Shown piece by piece: positions 1 through 7,803 of a stretch of 52,520 bases of DNA. The position numbers were made by a program, and so were the translations under genes. The first letter of the stretch is position 1; each line of letters begins with the position of its first letter. The stretch is from a virus, in IMG/VR virus record IMGVR_UViG_3300006108_000018, positions 1-52,520 of that record. One strand, 5' to 3'. The notes under the pieces were generated by a model. The model was not told the origin of the DNA. It was given only the letters and a program-made list of their open reading frames with translations, and made no database searches.

Positions 1-44
1 GCGCTAGTTGGATGCTGTAGGTTTACGACTTTAAGATATGACAT
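1..44 (-). CDS. Tail-fibre-like protein, N-terminal fragment cut by window edge
   Basis: An ATG at 44 on the minus strand is preceded by an AAGGA ribosome-binding site and opens a frame that runs off the left edge. The visible start reads MSYLKVVNLQHPTS, which resembles the N-terminus of many phage tail-fibre and tail-collar proteins (pattern LKVxxLQHPS). It follows the 204-aa fibre-like gene by 9 bases in the same orientation. Only 14 codons are visible, so the assignment rests on that short N-terminal pattern and on context. Confidence 0.55.
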   Translation of the reverse strand, partial: MSYLKVVNLQHPTS

Positions 45-53
45 TAATGTTCC

Positions 54-668
54 TTATTCATATAAGGCGTTGACTGTACCTTGAGTCCAAGTCGCAGTGC
101 CAGCAACGGATCCAAATCTAAACTGAGTTAGTGTTGAAGAAAGTGCTATTGTTCCACCAAGTTCCCAAGTATTATTAGAACTAGAATAAGCGCCACAACC
201 AGAAATTACCCAAGTGTTTGCTGTTAATAAACACATCGTAACTATACCATGCATAATATCATTAGAAGAACCTGTTGGAAATACTATTCCACTACTCCAG
301 TTACCAGCGGCACTTGATCCGCCAGTATAAGCCTCTCCGCCAACATATCCAGTAGTAACAAATCCGCTTGATGTTCCTAATTGAATACATTTGTCTGATC
401 CGCTATTATTTTGTAAATAACTTATCATAATAGTAATTCGCCTAACCCAAGAAGGTATATTAGTGAAATTTGTATAAGTTCCTGATAGTGTTTGAGAACC
501 AAGTGTTGTAAGAGGATTAGCTAATAATGTAGGAACAACTGTACCAGTATCAGCAGAAGTGATGATGTTTCCGTTAACAGCAGGAATATTAAGAGTAGTC
601 GTCGCAGCTGTGCTCGCAGCGTTTAGCGTGACCGAACCTCCGCCTGGTGATAGTAGTTTTAGTGGCAT
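54..668 (-). CDS. Tail-fibre / receptor-binding-like protein, 204 aa
   Basis: The protein is rich in Ser, Thr, Gly and Asn and has no signal peptide or membrane segment. Residues 1-50 (MPLKLLSPGGGSVTLNAAST...) match a short N-terminal segment common in phage tail proteins. The rest (TLSGTYTNFTNIPSWVRRITIM...) resembles a beta-rich distal domain common in phage fibres. It is AT-richer than the baseplate genes, as expected of a frequently exchanged host-range gene. It lies in the fibre array, 10 bases after the 365-aa gene. Receptor and exact position on the virion are unknown. Confidence 0.6.
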   Translation of the reverse strand: MPLKLLSPGGGSVTLNAASTAATTTLNIPAVNGNIITSADTGTVVPTLLANPLTTLGSQTLSGTYTNFTNIPSWVRRITIMISYLQNNSGSDKCIQLGTSSGFVTTGYVGGEAYTGGSSAAGNWSSGIVFPTGSSNDIMHGIVTMCLLTANTWVISGCGAYSSSNNTWELGGTIALSSTLTQFRFGSVAGTATWTQGTVNALYE

Positions 669-678
669 TTAATTACCT

Positions 679-1776
679 TTATAATTCTGCGTTGTACCAA
701 AGATAACCAGAAGCGGTGTTTATGTATACAGAGTATGGAACTCCAACGCCTTGATTGCCTACAGTAAAAACAAAAACATCTCCAGTAGTAGATAAATTCC
801 AATGAGTTATTGATGATAAAACAACAATTGTCGCTGATTTACTAGCATACCAACTGAAATGACTTACCGAACTAACAGAAGCAGTAGGTACAACCCTCAT
901 TGTTACAGGAAATACAACGTTTCCTTGAGCGCCTGCATTGCCATTATCCGATCCACAACAAATATTTTGATTATTTCCTGAATACGATAAGAAATATCTT
1001 TGACACAACGCTAACTCTATACCATATGATCTACGTTCGAACGGCGTCGCTACTGAACCTTGTTCTAGTTGGACACCAGTGATATACACGTTGTCATCAG
1101 CGCCTGCTGTACCCACTGGAGACCAGTTTATATAGACACCTGTCTGTGTTACTGTTGAACCTAGTGTTGCAGTAAATGAAAACCTCTGCCATGAAGTAGT
1201 TAGAGTTGCAGTCGCGCTTATAGGTGTAGCAGATCCTGTCCATGAACCTGTAGTCATATTTGCTGCAGACTGATCTGTTCCGGTACCAGTGTATAATGCA
1301 ACATATATCTGACTAGATGCAGCAGAGAAGTTAGCGCCAGCTTTTGCCCAGAAAGACAGAGTGACAGACTGACCTTGCAGATCTACAGAATTTATAGTTT
1401 CTAATGCTTGACCTAAAACCGTAACACCAGTTGTTGTATTTGATACTGGTCTGCCCCACTTTAGTGCGTACTGAAATCCAGTAAGTCCTGAAGCAACTTG
1501 TGTAGTTTGTACGCCGGCAGTTCCATTCTGATAAACAAAGAACCTATCTGGTCCTGTATAACCCACACCGTTTAATGTTACTGTTGTAGCAGTCGCTGAT
1601 CTTTGAAATATCTTAAAGTCACCGTTGATGATACGATTTCTAGGTCCAAGAGAGTTAGTCGTACTCATCTGTGTAGAGTCGCCGAAGCTCAGCGTGTTAG
1701 CTATAGACACGGCGTTGGTTGTGTTTAGGTTTAGTGGACCGCTTATCGCACCGTTACCGCTGAGTGTTAACGCCAT
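679..1776 (-). CDS. Tail-fibre-like protein with jelly-roll (carbohydrate-binding-like) domain, 365 aa
   Basis: After a short N-terminal attachment segment the protein contains RNRIINGDFKIFQRS near residues 46-60, a motif that starts a widespread phage adhesin domain. The body then shows a beta-sandwich pattern (VTLSFWAKAGAN, YITGVQLEQGSVATPFE) typical of carbohydrate-binding-like jelly rolls. Residues ERRSYGIELALCQRYF close that domain and a further C-terminal domain of about 100 residues follows. This architecture is known from phage tail fibres that touch cell-surface glycans; that it binds a glycan here is inference. It lies 10 bases after the 148-aa gene. Confidence 0.7.
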   Translation of the reverse strand: MALTLSGNGAISGPLNLNTTNAVSIANTLSFGDSTQMSTTNSLGPRNRIINGDFKIFQRSATATTVTLNGVGYTGPDRFFVYQNGTAGVQTTQVASGLTGFQYALKWGRPVSNTTTGVTVLGQALETINSVDLQGQSVTLSFWAKAGANFSAASSQIYVALYTGTGTDQSAANMTTGSWTGSATPISATATLTTSWQRFSFTATLGSTVTQTGVYINWSPVGTAGADDNVYITGVQLEQGSVATPFERRSYGIELALCQRYFLSYSGNNQNICCGSDNGNAGAQGNVVFPVTMRVVPTASVSSVSHFSWYASKSATIVVLSSITHWNLSTTGDVFVFTVGNQGVGVPYSVYINTASGYLWYNAEL

Positions 1777-1786
1777 ATCTTAATTC

Positions 1787-2233
1787 CTAACTTACTGACC
1801 AAGTCGAGCCGACCGGTACGGTCACCACTACGCCGGAGTTTATCGTTATAGGACCTGCAGAGAACGCGTTCATGCCGTTTGATATCGTGTAGTTAGCTGT
1901 AACGTTAGTCGCGTTCTCGTAGAACGGCGTAGTAGCTAGCGTTATCTGTGAGTTCAATACGACCTGCGCGTTGAACGTGTGCGTGTTGGTCCACGTGTAC
2001 TGGGCAGAAGTGTTTGTGCCGCTCAGTGGCCCGCCGTTGACGTACACTGAGGACGAGTTGACGACCACATTTACCGTCGAGTTACCGATGAACAGTCCGG
2101 ACGCCGGACTGAGGTACGTGTTACCGCGAACTACTAGGTTGTTTCCTACGCTTACACCGTTACCCGAGGTGACGAGCTGGTTGACTCCAACAACCAGTCC
2201 GTCTGTCTCGAGCTGTAGCTTGTTTACTGACAT
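1787..2233 (-). CDS. Small fibre-module protein, 148 aa
   Basis: A low-complexity Asn/Thr/Val/Ser-rich protein with the repeated fibre pattern GNSTVNVVVNSSSVYVNG followed by SAQYTWTNTHTFNA. The same module occurs inside the 1110-aa fibre at 7800-11132, and the DNA is also recognisably similar (about 1970-2095 against 9675-9800). The C-terminal part (TANYTISNGMNAFSAGPITINSGVVVTVP...) resembles beta-structured tips of other phage fibres. It starts 4 bases after the stop of the 1183-aa gene. It may be a short fibre, or a module separated from a longer fibre. Confidence 0.6.
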   Translation of the reverse strand: MSVNKLQLETDGLVVGVNQLVTSGNGVSVGNNLVVRGNTYLSPASGLFIGNSTVNVVVNSSSVYVNGGPLSGTNTSAQYTWTNTHTFNAQVVLNSQITLATTPFYENATNVTANYTISNGMNAFSAGPITINSGVVVTVPVGSTWSVS

Positions 2234-2236
2234 GTA

Positions 2237-5200
2237 CTACGCCTGCGCTTCCGTCCAAGATAGACGACCCTGAACGACTGCGTTCGCCGTGCCGATGTTG
2301 GTGGCGACGACTGTCAGTACGTCCGGCCCGTCTGGGTAGATACTAGTGCCTGGAGTGTTGGTGAGACCACCGCCGAGGATAGAGTTACCAAGATCTCTGA
2401 GCTTCGTCAGATCGGCCGTGATGACCGACTGGTTGGTAGAACCCGCCGAGTTAACCGCGTAGAACCCGTAGATCACCTCACCGCCTGATACGTAGCACGG
2501 GCCGGTGTGATCCGCGATCTGAGCGAGCGAAGACGTACCGGTAGCGATACGCGCGAACGTGCTGAGGTTGCCGTTTGGACCCGTGTAGCTGGTGGTCGTC
2601 GACGTAGAAGCTATCGGCGTGCCGTTTAGAATCAGCTGGATCAGGAACGAGCCGTTGACGAGAGCGTCTGTCGAGTTCAGAGTCAGCTGCATGCGGTTGA
2701 GGATCTCTTTAAGACCTAGAGAGCTAGGAACGCCGGAGTCGACCGCCGGTGAAGACCGCACGCTGAACATCGCTACCTGTTGGTTGTACTGCACCGTAGT
2801 GGAACCTGTTCCAGCACCTGCCTGCGACAACACGATGCTGTTGTTCGTAGACCCAGGAGTCACCGAGTACACGTACGTGCCTGCTGGGATGTTCGTGCCG
2901 GACACGAGCATTCCTGGCCAGATCGGAACCGTGTTAGCGATGCTGACCGTGTTAGAGCCAGACGTGACAGTCACCGACGATACGTTTCCGGCGACGGCAG
3001 TCGTCTGGATCGTCTCACCGAACGTAAAGATCAAAGACTTATCGTTGTCAAACTGACCGTCCATGATGACCGAAGTACCCCAGTGAGAGATGGTCGGTGC
3101 GAACTGTGGAGCGTGTAGATATACGCCGATAGGAGCCGCGGCCGAGTACGTGTGAGGCGCGTTGGCAGACGCCATCTGATTTACGTTTATCGTGACAGTG
3201 CCGGTCGCAGTCGCCGCCTGAGTCATGACGATGTTGTTGTTAGGAGCGCCAGGAACGATAGAGTACACGTACGTGCCGTTTGGAATGCCGGTACCTGTCA
3301 CGAGCATGCCGGGTTGAACGCCGGTCACCGCGCTGGTCGTTGTAAGAGTGGCTGAGTTGTTCGTCGTCAGCACCGAGGCGACCGTGTTAGACAGCTTGCC
3401 TCTGGTTAGACCGGTGAATGTGTTGCCTGACAGTCCGGTATAGCTGATGTACTCGTAGGACGCTGGGTCTGCGACCAGCAGCGTGCCGTTGCTTGGGAAT
3501 CCTGTGGTGTTTGCCACCTGAAGGATCGAAGTGTTGACGCCGTCTATAGTAGCGCCGAGTAGAGTCTTTGGCGCGATCGTGTTTGTCTCGTATCGCGCAG
3601 GTAGGTTACCAGAGCGCATCCACGCTTCGGTGTTTTGGTTGTTGTTGACGAACCTGTGCACGTAGATTACTTTACCCTGACTGTCTCTAAACCCTAGGCG
3701 AAGTGAGCCTGCGCCGTACCACGAGTAGTCGAGGTAGAACATCTGCATCTTCGATAGGTCTAGAACTAGGCCGGAAGGACCGGTGCCGTCTAGCTTGTCG
3801 ATGTTGAACTGTGACTGAGGCACGCGCACCTCTACGGTCTTAGATATGATGGCGTAGTTTGGAGCCACTAGAGTAGCGCCGCGATACGGAGGAGTTATCG
3901 TCATCGACGTGTCAGACAGGATATCGAGAACGCGATAAGAAGAGCCGCGGATGACGATGAAGTCTCCAGGAACGAGCTGCTTGGTGAACTTAGTCGTAAC
4001 ACCGTTTACTGTAGCGCCGGTGATCACCGCCGAGCCGTTGGTGACTGACACCCAACCTGCGATCTGGTCTGTGGATCTCCTGCGAACTGCATACAGCGTC
4101 TGACCGTCGAACTCAAAGAACATTCCGTTCTGGTTATCAAACAGTCCGAGACGAGTAACTGCCCCGTACCAACTAGATACTGAAACTGTCGGAAGGCCTG
4201 TAGCCGGAGTCGCAGAAGGAGTAGACAGAGCGGTGTAGGTGAACTGGAAAGCGTTCAGCACTGATGTGACCACGAACGTGCCGTTGTACGCCGTCTCGTT
4301 CGCGCTAGAAACTACGATGGTCGCGCCTGGGTTGATCTGGTGCGCTACTTTAGTAGTTACAGTCACCGTCGTTCCGGAAGAGCTGATATCGTCTACGTTT
4401 ATGTTTGGCTTGAGAATAGTACCAGTAGAGATCTGAATGCCCTTACCAGACTGGTAGCGGAAGTATCTGCGAGTCTGACGAATCGTCTGGTTATTGTGCG
4501 CCTGGTTACCAGTCGTGAACTGAACACCGCCGTCGAACGCGCGATGCAGGTACACACCGTCAGGTCTTGGATAGACCGCTGCGTTAGTCACCGTGCCGGA
4601 AGGAGAAGTCGTAGTCAGAATCTGGAACGACGTGCTGTTAGTCACGGCCGCGACCTGATACGACGAGTTGATAGGTCCGCCAGACGTCACCGATGAGTTT
4701 GCAAGATAGCAGCCGTCACCGACCTGAAGGCCGTGAGGCTCTGTGGTGGCCACCGTGATTGTGTTGCCGGACACTGTCGGCTGAGATGGAAGGGTGTACG
4801 CGGCGCCGGTGTAGAACGAGCCAGTATAGACCTGTGTCAGCGCTGAGTTGTATACCTGACCCGTTGTGCCTGTGAACGCGTAGCGGGCCGTGTACGTGAA
4901 GTACGAGCTCTGCTGGATAGTAGGTGAGCCGGCGATCGATGTGCCTAGGCTGCTTGTCAGACCTGGGAACAACACCGTAATTGAAGTAGTGCCGCCGACG
5001 AGAACGTATGCTGGATTAGAAGAAGAGGTGTTGTAGCCTGCGAGCGAGCCGGTGATGCCGGCGATCGTGACGTACGCACCCGCCACGAAACCGGTACCTG
5101 ATGTGACGCTTAATACGACAGAGAGACCCTGTCCAGCTACGTATGTTCCTGCGGCCGCGGCCGAGATGGTGTAGCTAGAACCAGCTGCGTATGAGTTTTC

Positions 5201-5788
5201 AACTAGGAACGGGCCGTTACCGCCTTGGAACAGAGAGTCCTGCATCAGGAACGGGATACTGGTAGTAGTCTGCAGCGGTGTAGATACGTATACTGTCGTA
5301 GAGCTGTTTGTAGCGAACACACCGTTGATCGCGAATGGCGACTGAGTGTTGACGTAGAAGCTCGGGCGGTTATTCAGGAGAGTGAGTGTCTCCCACTTGG
5401 TAGGCTGTAGACCGTACTCAAAGTCGGTATCGATAAGGGCCTGAGGTTGCGATGTTCTGATCTTACCTACCGGATCTAGAAACGCCTCATCTGGAGCGAA
5501 CAGCTCAGCGGGTTCGTCTACTACGATCTGGAGCTGATGTGTGGCAAGCATCGCAGTGGTGTTGAAGCTCAGCGTCACCGTAGTTACAGGATTGGTCGTG
5601 TTCGTTCCCTGTGTTATGGAATAGGAAGTAGCAGTGAGCGCAGGATCGCTGAAGTTGTAGATCACCTGATTGGTAGTAACGTTGGTGATAAGAAGTAGGC
5701 GCTCGCGCGGGAGCGCTCTTGGAATCGTCACTGTCTGAGTAGATGGTGAGAACGTATATTGTGTATCGAGAATTACTCTTCTTGCCAT
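2237..5788 (-). CDS. Large virion structural (fibre-like) protein, 1183 aa
   Basis: The N-terminus (MARRVILDTQYTFSPSTQ) is followed by many beta-rich Thr/Ser/Gly/Val repeats. The centre contains segments such as FRYQSGKGIQISTG, FFEFDGQTLYAVRRRS and DLSKMQMFYLDYSWYGAG, which I recognise from very large virion structural proteins of T4-like cyanophages and related rhizobial phages. Two internal repeats with the form GMLVxGTxIPxGTYVYSxxPG (residues about 810-850 and 950-990) are visible. No enzymatic motif is seen. It probably forms part of the long-fibre or baseplate periphery, but its exact role is not established. Confidence 0.7.
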   Translation of the reverse strand: MARRVILDTQYTFSPSTQTVTIPRALPRERLLLITNVTTNQVIYNFSDPALTATSYSITQGTNTTNPVTTVTLSFNTTAMLATHQLQIVVDEPAELFAPDEAFLDPVGKIRTSQPQALIDTDFEYGLQPTKWETLTLLNNRPSFYVNTQSPFAINGVFATNSSTTVYVSTPLQTTTSIPFLMQDSLFQGGNGPFLVENSYAAGSSYTISAAAAGTYVAGQGLSVVLSVTSGTGFVAGAYVTIAGITGSLAGYNTSSSNPAYVLVGGTTSITVLFPGLTSSLGTSIAGSPTIQQSSYFTYTARYAFTGTTGQVYNSALTQVYTGSFYTGAAYTLPSQPTVSGNTITVATTEPHGLQVGDGCYLANSSVTSGGPINSSYQVAAVTNSTSFQILTTTSPSGTVTNAAVYPRPDGVYLHRAFDGGVQFTTGNQAHNNQTIRQTRRYFRYQSGKGIQISTGTILKPNINVDDISSSGTTVTVTTKVAHQINPGATIVVSSANETAYNGTFVVTSVLNAFQFTYTALSTPSATPATGLPTVSVSSWYGAVTRLGLFDNQNGMFFEFDGQTLYAVRRRSTDQIAGWVSVTNGSAVITGATVNGVTTKFTKQLVPGDFIVIRGSSYRVLDILSDTSMTITPPYRGATLVAPNYAIISKTVEVRVPQSQFNIDKLDGTGPSGLVLDLSKMQMFYLDYSWYGAGSLRLGFRDSQGKVIYVHRFVNNNQNTEAWMRSGNLPARYETNTIAPKTLLGATIDGVNTSILQVANTTGFPSNGTLLVADPASYEYISYTGLSGNTFTGLTRGKLSNTVASVLTTNNSATLTTTSAVTGVQPGMLVTGTGIPNGTYVYSIVPGAPNNNIVMTQAATATGTVTINVNQMASANAPHTYSAAAPIGVYLHAPQFAPTISHWGTSVIMDGQFDNDKSLIFTFGETIQTTAVAGNVSSVTVTSGSNTVSIANTVPIWPGMLVSGTNIPAGTYVYSVTPGSTNNSIVLSQAGAGTGSTTVQYNQQVAMFSVRSSPAVDSGVPSSLGLKEILNRMQLTLNSTDALVNGSFLIQLILNGTPIASTSTTTSYTGPNGNLSTFARIATGTSSLAQIADHTGPCYVSGGEVIYGFYAVNSAGSTNQSVITADLTKLRDLGNSILGGGLTNTPGTSIYPDGPDVLTVVATNIGTANAVVQGRLSWTEAQA

Positions 5789-5800
5789 TGTAAATTTCCT

Positions 5801-6295
5801 CTATGCTCCAAACATTATATTTATCGCAGAAAACGGGGTCTGCTTATATGAAAAACTGGGTGCAGCGTCTTGACTGGTCCTGTAGGTCCCGTAGAAACTC
5901 ATGCCCGGCATCGGCGCGGTCGAGAATGATACGTTGGAACCACTTACTACAAACCCAGACTTGAACGTATATAGCTCTGGTAGGTTCTGAAAGTCTCTAA
6001 TGTAGCTGGCTGGAGTGACAGGAATCCCGCCTATAACTATATTTATCATACTCGGATTTGATGGTGTAATCGATACGCTGTTTACTGTAAGCGCGAACGT
6101 GTTTGAGAACCCGTTGAACTGATGAGAGAAGTCGTCTATCAGGTATGTGGTACCAACACCCTCACCGTTGGCATAAGTGTGGTTAGTGAAAGAGCCGGTG
6201 ACAGCCACTACCGCGTTTGAGAACGTGGCGGTGTTGGTCGTGGCGTTTGCCGTTACGAACTGACCGAGTACACTGAGCTGTTGGTTCTGTGACAT
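5801..6295 (-). CDS. Tail-tip/adaptor protein, 164 aa
   Basis: The N-terminal 25 residues (MSQNQQLSVLGQFVTANATT) closely resemble the start of the 212-aa protein at 6845-7483 (MTQNSQLGTLAQLVTVNTAA), so the two share an attachment domain and carry different C-terminal parts. The C-terminal part (about 60-164) is beta-rich with no repeats. It overlaps the following 80-aa gene by 1 base and ends 13 bases before the 1183-aa gene. It is likely a fibre tip or adaptor of the tail. Confidence 0.55.
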   Translation of the reverse strand: MSQNQQLSVLGQFVTANATTNTATFSNAVVAVTGSFTNHTYANGEGVGTTYLIDDFSHQFNGFSNTFALTVNSVSITPSNPSMINIVIGGIPVTPASYIRDFQNLPELYTFKSGFVVSGSNVSFSTAPMPGMSFYGTYRTSQDAAPSFSYKQTPFSAINIMFGA

Positions 6296-6537
6296 TAGTT
6301 ACCTTGTGTATTAGAAACTGGTGTGATTTTTGCATTCCACATATCAATATATTTTTGATAATCTGAAATATCGGTTATTTCTTCTTGTAATTTACAATTA
6401 TTAACAAATTCAATCCAACCAGAAGAACCATTCCATTGTAAAGCATGAAAGTCTGGAGGTAAATCAGAACAATCTATATTCTTAGCAATACCATCTACAT
6501 AGACAGCATTATCTTCTCTAATTATTGTCAGACGCAT
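6295..6537 (-). CDS. Small phage protein in fibre cassette, 80 aa, unknown function
   Basis: The protein starts MRLTIIREDNAVYVDGIA and contains LQWNGSSGWIEF, a pattern I recognise from small proteins encoded beside tail-fibre genes in many unrelated phages. Its role is unknown; a fibre chaperone or assembly role would fit the neighbourhood. Its start lies 20 bases inside the preceding 107-aa gene, with a GAGG site placed correctly, so the two are translationally coupled. It is clearly AT-richer than the baseplate genes. Confidence 0.6.
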   Translation of the reverse strand: MRLTIIREDNAVYVDGIAKNIDCSDLPPDFHALQWNGSSGWIEFVNNCKLQEEITDISDYQKYIDMWNAKITPVSNTQGN

Positions 6538-6841
6538 CTATCAGCCTCATAGTTTTATTTTCTTCTCTATTACTATTTGCTATTTGCAACATAGCTTGAA
6601 TACTGTTCTCTGATGCTTTAACCATTTCGTTTCTAAAACTTTCTGTGGCAGCAGCACCTTGTCTAACTTGTCCTGCGTTTTCAATCAATAAATGTGGTAA
6701 CCACGCAATTGAACATCCCCATTCATCAATCTCTTTACCAGTATTCATATCTTTACCACGAACTTGAATGAACCAGTTACACTGTAACTGCACACAATCT
6801 TTTTTAAGTAAAGGACAATATTTTCCTGGTTTTAATTCCAT
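6518..6841 (-). CDS. Cys-containing small protein in fibre cassette, 107 aa, unknown function
   Basis: The N-terminal half contains CPLLKKDCVQLQCNWFIQVRG and WGCSIAWLPHLL. Four cysteines in a compact arrangement could bind a metal or an iron-sulphur cluster, but this is inference. The C-terminal half is helical and polar. Proteins of this pattern occur beside tail-fibre genes in other phages and have no known function. It follows the 212-aa gene after 3 bases and overlaps the 80-aa gene by 20 bases. A TATAAATA on the minus strand at 6889-6896 sits 48 bases before its start. Confidence 0.6.
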   Translation of the reverse strand: MELKPGKYCPLLKKDCVQLQCNWFIQVRGKDMNTGKEIDEWGCSIAWLPHLLIENAGQVRQGAAATESFRNEMVKASENSIQAMLQIANSNREENKTMRLIDASDNN

Positions 6842-6844
6842 AAT

Positions 6845-7483
6845 TTAATTTGCCTGTGCTAGAATAAAGTCAATATAATTTACGGCCATATTTATATTAG
6901 TACCTGTGAATGTGTGATTATGAGAAGTTGCCGTGAATGTATGGCTATGAGCACCGCCACCACCCGCTCCTATATCATACCATCCAGCAAATCCATCACC
7001 TCCTGAAGCTGCTTGAGGACCATTACTATATCCACCCAAGCTGCCACGAATATGAATAGTTTCATAACCACCGCCGCCATGAAGATGGCTTGGAATTTCT
7101 GAAGTAGAAAGTGTGTGACCATCACTTGTACCAGTAACACTAACAGAACTAATTGAACCAGAGACAGACTGAGATGAAAACGCGGAAGAGAATGCTACAG
7201 ATCCACCATTTCCAACAGAACCAGATACTATTCTCATCGCATAATCATGATATGTAGTAACTTTTGTCCATCCTGTAGGAGCGGCAGACTGTTGAAACGT
7301 ATGAATAGTACCACTCGGTACTAACCATCCATTTACTCCATTTACTATAAATCCCGTCGATGAATGAACGACATTAACTGAAGCGTTACCTACTGAAAAA
7401 CCACTAGAAAATTGCACAGAGTTAGCCGCGGTATTTACCGTGACGAGCTGAGCTAGCGTTCCTAGTTGGCTGTTCTGTGTCAT
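6845..7483 (-). CDS. Tail-collar/needle-type fibre tip with HxH motifs, 212 aa
   Basis: Residues 53-90 (WLVPSGTIHTFQQSAAPTGW) are a classic phage tail-collar-domain start (PSGTI..F....PTGW). The glycine-rich second half carries three HxH motifs: HLH at 133-135, HSH at 179-181 and HNH at 188-190. The end reads MAVNYIDFILAQ, the typical terminus of these proteins. In T4 gp37 such HxH motifs coordinate iron along the receptor-binding needle; the same role here is inferred. The N-terminus is paralogous to the 164-aa gene at 5801-6295. Confidence 0.75.
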   Translation of the reverse strand: MTQNSQLGTLAQLVTVNTAANSVQFSSGFSVGNASVNVVHSSTGFIVNGVNGWLVPSGTIHTFQQSAAPTGWTKVTTYHDYAMRIVSGSVGNGGSVAFSSAFSSQSVSGSISSVSVTGTSDGHTLSTSEIPSHLHGGGGYETIHIRGSLGGYSNGPQAASGGDGFAGWYDIGAGGGGAHSHTFTATSHNHTFTGTNINMAVNYIDFILAQAN

Positions 7484-7491
7484 AACTTACC

Positions 7492-7803
7492 TTATGGTTT
7501 CTTATATTTATTTTTAACTGTCTTGATAGACGTATAGAATTCTGAATTCTTGTCCAGCTTACCCTCGTCTATCGCGTGCCAGAGCATGTCGAGCTGGTCT
7601 TCTATAGACGGATACTCTGTCTTTCTAGATCTCTGGTACTCGCTCTTTAAGTACTCCTGCTTTAGACGATCGATCTCGATATCTATTTTATTTTTATCAA
7701 TATTGATTAATTTACCAGATTCATCCCACGCTTCTATAATATCATTACCTGTAGATATAGTTACAGCATTAGGATGAACTATTTTAACTGCGTCATGAAT
7801 CAT
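7492..7803 (-). CDS. Small helical protein in fibre cassette, 103 aa
   Basis: The protein is charged and mostly helical. Residues about 53-80 (YQRSRKTEYPSIEDQLDMLWHAID) contain the pattern R...YP(S/P)IxDQLDxLW, which is common in small proteins encoded next to phage tail fibres, including tail-fibre assembly-type proteins. Function is not established. Its start overlaps the stop of the 1110-aa fibre gene by 4 bases, so it is translationally coupled to that fibre and could assist its folding or assembly. Confidence 0.6.
   Translation of the reverse strand: MIHDAVKIVHPNAVTISTGNDIIEAWDESGKLINIDKNKIDIEIDRLKQEYLKSEYQRSRKTEYPSIEDQLDMLWHAIDEGKLDKNSEFYTSIKTVKNKYKKP

Noticed and set aside
2592-3355. 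Several plus-strand frames in the 1183-aa gene region
   Set aside because: They are antisense to a long clear structural gene, lack ribosome-binding sites, and have unnatural compositions (Arg/Val-rich).
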